Assembly (NCBI GenBank): GCA_051658525.1
Contig: JBOFMT010000108.1
Location: forward strand, 1 to 34,591
Source of the DNA: JBOFMT01 sp051658525
GTDB taxonomy: Bacteria; Bacillota_I; Bacilli_A; Erysipelotrichales; Erysipelotrichaceae
Direction of reading: 5' to 3'
Length of the DNA stretch: 34,591 bases
Shown: positions 15,651 through 23,807 of the stretch, piece by piece
How positions within the stretch are numbered: position 1 is the stretch's first letter
Layout of the letters: every line of letters starts with the position of its first letter
Position numbers and translations under genes: made by a program
Notes under the pieces: model-generated
The model's database searches: none
What the model was told of the DNA's origin: nothing
What the model saw: the letters and a program-made list of their open reading frames with translations, nothing else

Positions 15651-16673
15651 CTATACGTAAGTAACCATATGACCATCTTCATAACTTACTTGTTCGAGTC
15701 GTTCTACTTCCTCTAACTCATGTTCAAACTCCATCTTGTAGAAGTTTGGTTTGTGTTGTGAAGTTTGCTCTTGATACTGCGCCTGCATTTCACTCATACT
15801 TTCCACAACCACATGCTCTACTTGGTAGGTAGCAAGTACTTGTTTCAGTTCTTGACTGTGTGCTTGCATCAAATGACTCACTTCTTTGTTACTTGCTGCG
15901 AGTACAAGTGACGTTTTACCTTCCTGTTGGGCAATTTTGACGACCAATTCCCCTAAGCCTTCTGGTTTTAGTTTAATTACAAATTCATCTTGGGTACTTT
16001 GTAACTTACTAGCTAAACCTTGTTCAAACTGTTCTAACACCGCTTTGGGTTGGATTGCTGCTTTTGATTGTTCCACGTTTGTAAATGGCCTTGCTTCCAC
16101 TTGTGGTGTGGATTGCAATTGTTGCAACTCTTCCTTCACATCCACATGTTGTTTCGGTTTTAGGAGCTGTTGGGCTTCCATTGCTAGTTTTGCTTGGGTC
16201 CATTCCTTGATTTCTGGCTCCCTAATAACTTCTACGATTGCTTGTTGGTGCGATAAAGTGTGTGTCTCTAGTTGCTCTGGTTCTACTTCCGGTAAGACAA
16301 ATCCCGCTGTTAGTTCTACTGTTTCCACGGCTGCTAATCCACTATTTGATTCTAGTTGGGCAACGGGTACTACTTCTTCTGGTAGGTTGTTGGAAAAAAG
16401 TGTCACTTGCGCTTGTGTTGTTTGCACTGGCGTTGTTTCAGCGCTATCCACCAACAACACATCCTGTGGCATTGTTTTTGGCAGATGAATACTTGCATCC
16501 ATGAGGGTCGTATCGACTTCATTGTCATCTTCCACAACTTCAACTACTTCATCACTTTGGCTCAGTGCATCTAAGAGCATTGCAAAGCCTTGCTCTGCTT
16601 CACCTTGTGGCTGTGTTATCGCTACCTGTTGTGTTTGCAACATCGATGCAACCATTTGCATCATCACGTTCAT
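15651..16673 (-). CDS. fliK: Flagellar hook-length control protein FliK
   Basis: 340-residue secreted ruler that measures the hook and triggers the FlhB switch. The N-terminal two thirds is low-complexity, rich in Gln, Glu, Val and Thr, as expected for an unfolded ruler. The conserved C-terminal domain (about 218-300) carries EFVIKLKPEGLGELVVKIAQ and LVLAASNKEVSHLMQAHSQELKQVL, the FliK Flg_hook signature. The ribosome site AAAGGAGG precedes the ATG at 16673. A 46-base gap separates it from fliJ; no separate MotE/YlxF gene is found there. Confidence 0.9.
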   Translation of the reverse strand: MNVMMQMVASMLQTQQVAITQPQGEAEQGFAMLLDALSQSDEVVEVVEDDNEVDTTLMDASIHLPKTMPQDVLLVDSAETTPVQTTQAQVTLFSNNLPEEVVPVAQLESNSGLAAVETVELTAGFVLPEVEPEQLETHTLSHQQAIVEVIREPEIKEWTQAKLAMEAQQLLKPKQHVDVKEELQQLQSTPQVEARPFTNVEQSKAAIQPKAVLEQFEQGLASKLQSTQDEFVIKLKPEGLGELVVKIAQQEGKTSLVLAASNKEVSHLMQAHSQELKQVLATYQVEHVVVESMSEMQAQYQEQTSQHKPNFYKMEFEHELEEVERLEQVSYEDGHMVTYV

Positions 16674-16719
16674 CCACGTTCCTCCTTTCTGTCTATCCTA
16701 TCGCGTATGCGATTATGAC

Positions 16720-17163
16720 CTAACTGTTTTGATTCACTTGTAATGTAATCCGCTCATCCAGCTGTTGTTGTTCCCATTTACGGAGAGCTTCGTTATAATT
16801 TTCTCGTTGTTTCTCTTTGAGTTTTTCATAACCTTTGACTTCACCCTTTTTGGCTAACACCTGTTGTAACTTCACATCAATTTGTAAATCTGTTTTTAAA
16901 ACTTGTTGTTCTAAATCCTTGATGGCATCCAGCATCGCATTTTTACGATACACAAAGCCTTGAAACTGCGCGCCACTTATCCCAAGTGTCAAATCACTTC
17001 GTACTTCTTGATCAAAACACAGCCATGCTTTGTTTTGAGCCAACAACTGTTCTTGTAGTTGCATGCGAAGATTACGAAGCTGTGATAGTTCTTGTAACAA
17101 CCCATCCAGTTCCTGAGCTTTGATTGTTCTTATTTTTTCAAATCGGAAGTTAAACTGCTTCAT
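16720..17163 (-). CDS. fliJ: Flagellar export chaperone/stalk protein FliJ
   Basis: 147-residue, almost entirely helical coiled-coil protein rich in Gln, Leu, Lys and Glu. It begins MKQFNFRFEKIRTIKAQELDG, close to the FliJ pattern FxFxxxLxlrexxe. FliJ is the central stalk of the FliI ATPase ring and couples it to FlhA. The start overlaps the fliI stop by one base (TAATG), indicating coupled translation. The call rests on coiled-coil character plus gene order. Confidence 0.87.
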   Translation of the reverse strand: MKQFNFRFEKIRTIKAQELDGLLQELSQLRNLRMQLQEQLLAQNKAWLCFDQEVRSDLTLGISGAQFQGFVYRKNAMLDAIKDLEQQVLKTDLQIDVKLQQVLAKKGEVKGYEKLKEKQRENYNEALRKWEQQQLDERITLQVNQNS

Positions 17164-18458
17164 TATCGTAAAATCCGCTCCATTTGTATCACGGTATCTT
17201 CAAACTGCATCGCTACATCAACTGGTTGCTTTAAGAAATTTTGGATGGCATCAATCTTGGAAATCGCCAAATCCAATTGTGGATTTGCCCCTTTTTTATA
17301 CGCTCCAATGAGTAATAAATCACTGTTTTCCTCATGTAGAGCCATAAGATTTCGCAGGATACCTGCCAAATCTTTTTGTTTTTTACTAGCTATATCATTC
17401 ATCAATCGCGATACGCTAGCAAGCACATCAATGGCTGGATAGTGGTTTTTCATGGCGATTTTTCTAGATAACATAATATGTCCATCGATGATACTTCTCA
17501 CCGTATCACTAATTGGTTCATTAGCGTCATCGCCTTCAACCAACACGGTATATAAGCCAGTAATGGAGCCGGTTTCAAACTTTCCTGCACGCTCCAATAG
17601 CTTGGGAAGTGAAGTATAAATCGAAGGCGTGTAACCGCGAGCGATCGGTGCTTCTCCAATACTAAGTCCAATCTCACGTTCCGCCATTGCGAAACGAGTG
17701 AGACTGTCCATCATCAAAAGTACGTTACATCCCTTATCTTTGAAGTATTCCGCAATTGCCGTTGCGCTCAACGCACACTTGCTACGCATCATGGCACTTT
17801 GATCGGATGTTGCTACCACTAGAATACTGCGCTTCAATCCTTCTTCTCCAAGATCGCGTTCAATGAATTCATTGACCTCACGTCCACGCTCACCTACCAA
17901 AGCAATGATATTGATATCTGCTGTTACATTACGCGCAATCATCCCCATCAAGGTAGATTTTCCAACTCCACTCCCTGCAAAGATTCCCATACGTTGTCCT
18001 TTACCGACCGTCAGTAACCCATCGATTGCTTTGACACCAAAGCTGAGTGGCTCATCAATACGTGGGCGTTGAAAGGGATTGCTCGCTACACGATTGACCG
18101 GATAGCGCGTTTTATCTTCGAAGGTGATATCCGCATCAAGTGGATTTCCCATCGGATCGATAATACATCCTAACATCGCTTCACTAATACCGATTTCTAG
18201 TGGTCGATTGGTGTTATACACCGTAGAGCCATAGCCAATACCATCCACACTTGTATAAGGCATCAAGAACACTCGATTTCCATCGATACCTACTACTTCA
18301 GCAACGACTTCCTCGTTATCTTGGGTTTGAATCTTACAAATATCTCCAATTTTCGACATTGGCCCGATGGATTCCAAACGCAATCCAACAATTTTATCAA
18401 TCACACCGAGTGGTGTGCCTAGGTCATTGTTTTCTAGTATCGAATGAAATCGTTCCAT
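17163..18458 (-). CDS. fliI: Flagellum-specific ATP synthase-like export ATPase FliI
   Basis: 431 residues, family length. The F1-beta-like catalytic core has Walker A GSGVGKST at residues 162-169, preceded by IDGLLTVGKGQRMGIFAG; VALVGERGREVNEFI; and the Walker B region CNVLLMMDSLTRFAMAEREI. The C-terminal part (PAIDVLASVSRLM) follows. It hydrolyses ATP at the export gate, regulated by FliH and stimulated by FliJ, both encoded next to it. Confidence 0.97.
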   Translation of the reverse strand: MERFHSILENNDLGTPLGVIDKIVGLRLESIGPMSKIGDICKIQTQDNEEVVAEVVGIDGNRVFLMPYTSVDGIGYGSTVYNTNRPLEIGISEAMLGCIIDPMGNPLDADITFEDKTRYPVNRVASNPFQRPRIDEPLSFGVKAIDGLLTVGKGQRMGIFAGSGVGKSTLMGMIARNVTADINIIALVGERGREVNEFIERDLGEEGLKRSILVVATSDQSAMMRSKCALSATAIAEYFKDKGCNVLLMMDSLTRFAMAEREIGLSIGEAPIARGYTPSIYTSLPKLLERAGKFETGSITGLYTVLVEGDDANEPISDTVRSIIDGHIMLSRKIAMKNHYPAIDVLASVSRLMNDIASKKQKDLAGILRNLMALHEENSDLLLIGAYKKGANPQLDLAISKIDAIQNFLKQPVDVAMQFEDTVIQMERILR

Positions 18459-18470
18459 CTCTAACTCCTT

Positions 18471-19232
18471 CTATAAATCAAATAGTTGTTTGACATTTTC
18501 TAATTGCGTTGAGAGAGAAATATCATATTGTCCCATCTCACTCTCAATTACGATCGTATCTTTCGCTTTCTGCTCATAATCCAAATGGATTCCTAGTTCT
18601 GCTAAAGCGTTAGCTAAATTTTTTGTTGTTTGCTCCCAAGTATCCGAAAGACAAACACGGTTAATTTTCTGTTTCTTTAAGCGTTTTACCTCTTGTAAAA
18701 TCAAGTGCTCTACATCAAAACCCACTTCAATTTGTTGTTGGAGGATTTTTTCGGCGATTGCTATGCTCAGGCGATGCGCTTTTGCGGCAATATTTTGTAA
18801 TTGTTCGGTATTTTGCGCTTGTTGTTGTGCATGTAGTTCCAAGATATTTTCTTGTAAACAAGCAATACTAGCCTCCAGTTTTGCAGTGATTTCAACCTGA
18901 GTCGATGCTATAGTTTCTCTTCTTACTTGCTGTTCTAGTTCTATGCGTTGTTCTTGCCAGGCTTGCAGTTGTGTTTCTTGTAAGTGTTGCGCTTTTTGCT
19001 TAGCGAGGTGAATAATATCTTGTGCTTGTAACTTTGCTTCCTCTACCATCTTTTTTGCTCGTGATTTTTCGCTTTCGATTTCTTGGATGAGGACTTCACG
19101 GTTGAAGCGTTCCGCGATATCTTCATCTATCGATAACACCTCTTGTAAATTGATGTGATGATCTTCTAAGGTCACCACATCCTGATACTTTACAAGTTTT
19201 GGTTGCTTTACAATCTTAAGCAACGAATTCAT
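18471..19232 (-). CDS. fliH: Flagellar assembly protein FliH
   Basis: About 253 residues; negative regulator and tether of FliI. The central part is a long Gln/Glu/Ala-rich coiled coil (about 55-160). The C-terminal domain is V/F-ATPase subunit E-like, with VGFDVEHLILQEVKRLKKQKINRVCLSD and DTIVIESEMGQYDISLSTQLENVKQL, the latter typical of FliH ends. The start at 19232 (ATG) has AAAGGTGG six bases upstream; a GTG three codons earlier is less likely. It overlaps the end of fliG by 17 bases. Confidence 0.88.
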   Translation of the reverse strand: MNSLLKIVKQPKLVKYQDVVTLEDHHINLQEVLSIDEDIAERFNREVLIQEIESEKSRAKKMVEEAKLQAQDIIHLAKQKAQHLQETQLQAWQEQRIELEQQVRRETIASTQVEITAKLEASIACLQENILELHAQQQAQNTEQLQNIAAKAHRLSIAIAEKILQQQIEVGFDVEHLILQEVKRLKKQKINRVCLSDTWEQTTKNLANALAELGIHLDYEQKAKDTIVIESEMGQYDISLSTQLENVKQLFDL

Positions 19233-20217
19233 CCTTTCCACCTTTGGAGATGACTAGGGTTCCTTCTTCTTCTAATTTACGAATCACATTGACAATGCGT
19301 TGTTGTGCTTCTTCAACATCGCGCATTCGTACATTGCTCATGAGTTCCATATCGGACTGAATTGTTTCTTGCATACGCCCTGACATATTGCGGAAAATAA
19401 CACTGCTAACTTCATTATTCGTCGCTTTGAGGGCAACAGCCAAGTCGCGAGAATCAACATCACGGATAAATTGTTGTACTGCAATATCATCCAATAAGAC
19501 AATATCTTCGAATACAAACATTTGTTTACGAATTTCTTGTACCAATTCAGGATCGATATGATTCAATTCATCGAATACGTGTTTTTCAACACCACGTTCC
19601 ACACCGTTCATAATATCCGCAACAAAGTTGATACCACCAATTTCTTGTGATTCTACACTTACCATCGTTGATAATTTGCTCTCCAATGTTTTTTCTAAGA
19701 TTTTCAAGGCATCGGGATTTGCACGGTCTAACTTAGCAATACGTGCAATGACTTCCACCCGCTTCTCTTTTGGTAATTCACTTAAAATCGCTGATGATTG
19801 ATTGGCTACCGCATAACTTAGCACCACAGCAATGGTTTGAGGGTGTTCGTTTTGCAGTACTGCAAGTAGGTTTTTATAATCCACTTTACGTACAAAATCA
19901 AAGCTTTTTACCCGTAGGGAGCGGGATACACGATCCATATAGGAACTAGCAAGTTGGGGACCAAACGCTTTTTCTAAGATTCCTTTTGCTTGTACTACAC
20001 CACCTTCGGTGATAACTTTTTGGGTCACGCATAAGCGGTAGAAATCTTCAATCACCTCATTGACTTCATCGGGGCGAACGCGTTGTAATTTTGAAATTTC
20101 CAAGGATAATTTTTCGATGTCATTATCATCCAAGTGACGATAAATCTTAGCAGCATGTTCGGGACCAAGGGATACTAGCAGTGCAGCAGCACGCTGCGTA
20201 CTTGTTAACTTTGCCAT
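19216..20217 (-). CDS. fliG: Flagellar motor switch protein FliG
   Basis: 333 residues, family length. The N-terminal domain binds FliF (TSTQRAAALLVSLGPEHAAKIYRHLDD). The middle has the EHPQTIAVVLSY motif that contacts FliM (around residues 124-135). The C-terminal torque domain includes VLLDDIAVQQFIRDVDSRDL, VIFRNMSGRMQETIQSDMEL and RDVEEAQQRIVNVIRKLEEEG, with the charged helix expected to face MotA. It is two bases behind fliF. Confidence 0.97.
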   Translation of the reverse strand: MAKLTSTQRAAALLVSLGPEHAAKIYRHLDDNDIEKLSLEISKLQRVRPDEVNEVIEDFYRLCVTQKVITEGGVVQAKGILEKAFGPQLASSYMDRVSRSLRVKSFDFVRKVDYKNLLAVLQNEHPQTIAVVLSYAVANQSSAILSELPKEKRVEVIARIAKLDRANPDALKILEKTLESKLSTMVSVESQEIGGINFVADIMNGVERGVEKHVFDELNHIDPELVQEIRKQMFVFEDIVLLDDIAVQQFIRDVDSRDLAVALKATNNEVSSVIFRNMSGRMQETIQSDMELMSNVRMRDVEEAQQRIVNVIRKLEEEGTLVISKGGKDEFVA

Positions 20218-20219
20218 GC

Positions 20220-21770
20220 TTAGTCCTCCTCCTTCAACATTTCACGAATCAAGTTCGCTGCCATATCCGGATTCACCGCAGCAAAGTCTTGAATGCTTTC
20301 CAACGTTGCTTTGAGCGGATCTTTGTGATCTGCTTGCGCTTCCATAATCGTTTTCGGTTCCATTTGATTCAAGGTTGTCGTTGCCTCTTCCAATTGTGCT
20401 AATTGCGCCATACGTTTACGTTTGCGTTTGGAAGCTAACATACTAGAAATAACAATGACCAACAATAAGATAAAGAAAGCACCAATACCAAGGACAATCC
20501 ATGGAAGGTAATCTTCCAATAACTGTGTAGGGGGAAGGATTGTTTCGGTTGGCTCGTTAACTGCATTTACTACGACATCCTCTTCCTCTACATTCACTGC
20601 TTTGGCAATCGTTGTCACCCAGTTATCAATATCATTTTGTGATAAATCTTTCCCATTGATAACAACCGAAATCGAACTTGATTTCAAGACAGCATTATTT
20701 TTTTCGATTTGACGTTTGATGTAACTAACCAAATATTCAGCACTCCGAGAGTATTCTCCCGTTGTTTCATCTCCACCTTCTCCATCCGGATAGGTTGGAG
20801 TATCCGTATTGGAATCCTCACCAGCAATGCCACCGGATAGGGTTCCATCATTTAAATACCATTCTTCTAGCTTTTCAATCACGCCCTCGCCATTTTCATT
20901 GGGAATATACTCCAGTTGTTCTTCCAACATTTTGTCATAATCGATGACAACCGTTGCACTCACACGGATATTTTCTAGTCCATACGGAAGGGATAATAAA
21001 TTTAAGATCTTTTCTTGAATCTTTTGTTCCACTTGCGATTCAAATTCAATTTGAAGGAAGTTTTCATCCATTCCCGTAGGTTCTTTTTGGGTGTTTTGTA
21101 ACTGTGTTCCTGTAGCTGCATCGACAATGGTTACCGATTCGCTATCCATTTGTGGTACACTGCTCGCTACTAAGTTTTGAATCCCTGTTACCAATTCACT
21201 GCTCAAGCGGTTACCAGAAGTGAGCGTTAACATTACACTTGCACTACCCGTTTTATTGTTGGTATCCCAAATATAATTGGAGTTTTCAGGAATATTTAAA
21301 GTAACGATTGCTGCGCTAACCGATTCAATTTGTCGAATGGTCTCTTGCAAGCGATTTTGTAAATCCATAATCAAATATTGCTTTTTTTCCAACTCCGTTG
21401 CCATAAATCCTGCATTGGATGTAAAGACATCATAACTCAATCCCGTTTTCGGATACCCTAAGGTACTGAGCTGCATCTTTACATAATTGAGTTCACTCGT
21501 CGGAACGAGGATTTCACCTGCTGCATTCATGGAAGCAGGGATACTCATCTCCTGTAGCTTATTATATATTTCAGCACTTTCATTGGTAGAAAGACCTTTA
21601 TACAGAACGCTGACATTTTGTTCACTTTGATAGCGTAAAGCAACCGGTGTGATGATAGAAAGACATAGCACACCGATTGCAACTCCAATGATTAGTTTTT
21701 GTGTTTTCTTTGATTGACTTTGCCAATATTCCTTGATCTTCGTCCAAGTGGCGTTTAATTGTTGATCCAT
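20220..21770 (-). CDS. fliF: Flagellar MS-ring protein FliF
   Basis: 516-residue inner-membrane ring protein. The first membrane segment is at about 25-45 (LIIGVAIGVLCLSIITPVAL) and the second near 432-455 (WIVLGIGAFFILLLVIVISSML). Ring-building motifs between include YKGLSTNESAEIYNKLQEM, GYPKTGLSYDVF and RLQETIRQIESVSAAIVTLNIPE. The last residues (MAANLIREMLKEED) match the FliG-binding tail. A Gly/Asp/Thr-rich insertion (about 310-345) lies in the extracytoplasmic collar region. Confidence 0.96.
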   Translation of the reverse strand: MDQQLNATWTKIKEYWQSQSKKTQKLIIGVAIGVLCLSIITPVALRYQSEQNVSVLYKGLSTNESAEIYNKLQEMSIPASMNAAGEILVPTSELNYVKMQLSTLGYPKTGLSYDVFTSNAGFMATELEKKQYLIMDLQNRLQETIRQIESVSAAIVTLNIPENSNYIWDTNNKTGSASVMLTLTSGNRLSSELVTGIQNLVASSVPQMDSESVTIVDAATGTQLQNTQKEPTGMDENFLQIEFESQVEQKIQEKILNLLSLPYGLENIRVSATVVIDYDKMLEEQLEYIPNENGEGVIEKLEEWYLNDGTLSGGIAGEDSNTDTPTYPDGEGGDETTGEYSRSAEYLVSYIKRQIEKNNAVLKSSSISVVINGKDLSQNDIDNWVTTIAKAVNVEEEDVVVNAVNEPTETILPPTQLLEDYLPWIVLGIGAFFILLLVIVISSMLASKRKRKRMAQLAQLEEATTTLNQMEPKTIMEAQADHKDPLKATLESIQDFAAVNPDMAANLIREMLKEED

Positions 21771-21800
21771 GCTAATCCAAAACCTTTCTAGCTTCTATCA

Positions 21801-22109
21801 TTAGAACTGCATTCTCATTACTTCGTTATAGGCACTGACTGCTTTTGAAGTAAGCGACACCGTCAATTCTAACGCTGCGGTTGCTTTTTGCGCATTGATC
21901 ATCACAGTATGAAGATCATCGCTCTTTCCCAGTGCCAAATCAACAGCGTCCTGCTCCACAATCGCTTGTGTTTCTCGCGCATTTGCAAGCGCAGATGCAA
22001 AAACATCTGCAAAGGGAACCGATGTCTCTGACGTCGATGTTTGCAGATCTTGTATTTTAGGTTCCAATGAAGTTTGTATTTGCATTGGTGACATTGGTAT
22101 GATAAACAT
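21801..22109 (-). CDS. fliE: Flagellar hook-basal body complex protein FliE
   Basis: 102-residue junction protein linking the MS ring to the rod. Typical features are SVPFADVFASALANARETQ, then VDLALGKSDDLHTVMINAQKATAALELTVSLTSKAVSAYNEVMRMQF-like residues to the C-terminus; SAYNEVMRMQF is diagnostic. The ribosome site is AGGGGGAA. It follows flgC by 12 bases. Confidence 0.95.
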   Translation of the reverse strand: MFIIPMSPMQIQTSLEPKIQDLQTSTSETSVPFADVFASALANARETQAIVEQDAVDLALGKSDDLHTVMINAQKATAALELTVSLTSKAVSAYNEVMRMQF

Positions 22110-22121
22110 AAATATTTCCCC

Positions 22122-22556
22122 CTATTTTCCAATTTCCATGGCGCGCATGGTCATTGTTTTCACAACATTCAACGCTGTGATATTTGCTTCGTAAGCTCTT
22201 GTCGCAGCCATCAAGTCAACCTGTTCTTCCGTACGATCAACATTTGGCATTAAGACATATCCCTCTTCATTTGCATCCGGATGTTCTGGATTGTAGACTG
22301 GAACAAATTCTTGATCACTCTCAATAATTTCTTTTACCTGTACCCCACCTTGTTTGCTAGAACTGCGACGCTGTTGTAGGACATCATCAAAACTCAGTTG
22401 TTTTTCTTCTAGTACCACAAGTTTTCTTGTATAAGGTCCTCCATCTTCCGTTCTTGTTGTCGCTACATTTGCAAGATTTTGGGTAATCGTTTCAATTCGA
22501 ACACGCTGTGCTGTTAAGGCAGAGCCGGTAATATTCAATGAATTTAAAAATGACAT
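22122..22556 (-). CDS. flgC: Flagellar basal-body rod protein FlgC
   Basis: 144-residue proximal rod protein. N-terminal LNITGSALTAQRVRIETITQ and NLANVATTRTEDGGPYTRKL match FlgC, where NxxTTRTxxGGPYRR is characteristic. The C-terminus VDLMAATRAYEANITALNVVKTM is the conserved oligomerising helix. It is the second gene of the operon, 13 bases behind flgB. Confidence 0.96.
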   Translation of the reverse strand: MSFLNSLNITGSALTAQRVRIETITQNLANVATTRTEDGGPYTRKLVVLEEKQLSFDDVLQQRRSSSKQGGVQVKEIIESDQEFVPVYNPEHPDANEEGYVLMPNVDRTEEQVDLMAATRAYEANITALNVVKTMTMRAMEIGK

Positions 22557-22569
22557 CTATGCTTCCCCC

Positions 22570-22932
22570 TTATTTCCCAGTATTATTGATGACATAGCGT
22601 AGATTGCTGAACTGGTTGGAAATTTGGTTGGATAGATACGAGTATTGCGCGTAGGTTTCCCAAAGTTCTAACTGTTCCTGTTCCATATCTACATTATTTC
22701 CATCCAAGCGCTCACTTGTTGAAGGGTCTTCACTAACACTCATTTTGACCCCTTTGATATTGCTAAGCTGACTGTTTTGTGTACGTGATGCTAGTATTTC
22801 TTCAAAGCTGACACGCTTTGCTTTGTATCCTGGTGTTTCATAGTTTGCTATGTTATTGGAAATCGCCTTTTGGCGCACCCATAACGCATCCAAACCTGAC
22901 TCCATAATCTTCATCGATTTTGAATCAAACAT
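22570..22932 (-). CDS. flgB: Flagellar basal-body rod protein FlgB
   Basis: 120-residue proximal rod protein and first gene of the flagellar operon. It starts at the ATG at 22932 (MFDSKSMKIMESGLDALWVR), with AAAAAGGGGA nine bases upstream. An in-frame ATG at 22986 lies upstream of the predicted transcription start and would add 18 residues unlike the family. Family motifs are RQKAISNNIANYETPGYKAKRVSFEE-like residues at 20-45 and a C-terminal rod helix (ETYAQYSYLSNQISNQF). Confidence 0.95.
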   Translation of the reverse strand: MFDSKSMKIMESGLDALWVRQKAISNNIANYETPGYKAKRVSFEEILASRTQNSQLSNIKGVKMSVSEDPSTSERLDGNNVDMEQEQLELWETYAQYSYLSNQISNQFSNLRYVINNTGK

Positions 22933-22986
22933 GTATATTTTCCCCTTTTTAATATTATCCAGTATTAAACACATAATTCTTACCAT

Positions 22987-23015
22987 ATAATAACAATATT
23001 AGAAATAATTGACAA
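22987..23015 (-). promoter_or_regulatory. SigA-type promoter of the flagellar operon
   Basis: On the minus strand TTGTCA (23010-23015), a 17-base spacer and TATTAT (22987-22992) form a near-consensus housekeeping promoter. Initiation near 22980 would give a leader of about 48 nt before flgB. It is the only good promoter I found for the 27 genes downstream. Confidence 0.75.
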
Positions 23016-23326
23016 GTTTTCATAGTTATTTGATGTACTAAATATGTGTTATTGCAATCTTTGTTTGTGAAAAACAGTAACACATAGTATAAACACCACA
23101 GTTTTATCCGAATATTTGTAAGTTTTTTCATGAAAAATACCATTCTCATACCATTTGAAGTAGGCCTTCTACACATGCAAAATGAAATATTTCTTTTTTG
23201 GGAACGATTTTTGAACCTTAAGCTTGTTTCTAGCCAGTTTACTCCCTATTTTCTACTCAAGTTCTCTAGTTTTGTTAGGAATCCATCAATTAGTTAGTAG
23301 ATGAACGGATTGCACATACTCAACAT
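23016..23326 (-). other. Non-coding AT-rich upstream region of the flagellar operon
   Basis: About 310 bases with no convincing gene on either strand. It holds three repeat elements close to the operon promoter. A 10-bp inverted repeat with one mismatch lies at 23045-23054/23075-23084 (TGTGTTATTG and CAGTAACACA). A 14-bp palindrome TTTTTCATGAAAAA lies at 23124-23137. Two direct TACCATT copies lie at 23138-23144 and 23149-23155, 11 bases apart. The rest (23160-23326) shows no recognisable riboswitch or RNA gene. Confidence 0.5.
23045..23084. repeat. Inverted repeat upstream of the flagellar operon promoter
   Basis: Arms TGTGTTATTG and CAGTAACACA match at 9 of 10 positions and are centred 30 bp apart, about three helical turns. 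They begin 30 bases upstream of the -35 box. The location suits an activator or repressor dimer controlling commitment to motility; the regulator is unknown. Confidence 0.4.
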
Positions 23327-23355
23327 AAAAAAAACAACCAGTTCTGGTTGTTTTT
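23327..23355 (-). terminator. Intrinsic terminator of the PadR operon
   Basis: On the minus strand a stem of AAAACAACCA/TGGTTGTTTT (23331-23340 with 23345-23354, four-base loop) is followed by a run of eight T (23327-23334). It lies directly behind the stop codon of the small membrane protein gene and isolates that operon from the flagellar promoter region. Confidence 0.85.
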
Positions 23356-23359
23356 ACAA

Positions 23360-23806
23360 TTAATATAGAACGTTTGCAGCTTCTGCTGCTCGAACGCGGA
23401 TCGTACAAGTAGTTTGTTCGTACACATCGATAATAGGAAGCTGTTTCTTGGCAATCCATTCTCGTAATTGAGCTATTCCTCCCATAAAATCAACTCCTGG
23501 ATAGTACCAACTCATGTAGGCATACTCCATTGTTTGATCTCCATAAGTATGGATGACCATTTCAATAAATTCAGGTTGTTCATACGTAACAAGTACTCGA
23601 CCTTCTGGCACACTTTCATCGTAGCTAAGCGTACAATTCAACTGTCGCAAATCCGTTGTTGCAATCGCGAAGGATGTTGCCTCAGTAGTTGTCGTTTTTA
23701 ATTCCACATCGACTGGTGTAAATTGTAGAATTTCGACAACGCTCCAGCCAGCTCCAATCCCAATGAGGAGGATACCAACGATAAATCCAATCATATATTT
23801 CTTCAT
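23360..23806 (-). CDS. Small membrane-anchored protein of unknown function
   Basis: 148 residues from the ATG at 23806, which has AAGGAGG upstream; the longer in-frame start at 23848 has no such support. The N-terminus is a single hydrophobic segment (about 4-24, MIGFIVGILLIGIGAGWSVV) after two lysines, then an extracytoplasmic domain of about 120 residues. That domain has two cysteines in its ordered part and many aromatic residues (YAYMSWYYPGVDF). I do not recognise the family. The first residues resemble the anchors of DUF4097-type proteins that often follow PadR-HAAS pairs, but the beta-helical repeats of DUF4097 are not evident. It is last in the PadR operon, one base behind the HAAS gene. 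Confidence 0.8.
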   Translation of the reverse strand: MKKYMIGFIVGILLIGIGAGWSVVEILQFTPVDVELKTTTTEATSFAIATTDLRQLNCTLSYDESVPEGRVLVTYEQPEFIEMVIHTYGDQTMEYAYMSWYYPGVDFMGGIAQLREWIAKKQLPIIDVYEQTTCTIRVRAAEAANVLY

Positions 23807-23807
23807 T

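Noticed and set aside
15886..16488. 200-residue plus-strand ORF opposite fliK
   Set aside because: It is the antisense reading of the repetitive Gln/Val/Glu-rich fliK; composition (Ser/Cys/Thr-rich) and lack of a ribosome site mark it as a shadow.
22955..23176. 73-residue minus-strand ORF upstream of flgB
   Set aside because: It spans the predicted operon promoter, has no ribosome site, and its sequence looks like translated AT-rich DNA with no family resemblance.
23160..23326. Possible riboswitch (for example c-di-GMP) ahead of the flagellar operon
   Set aside because: No conserved riboswitch core could be recognised, and the region lies upstream of the predicted transcription start.
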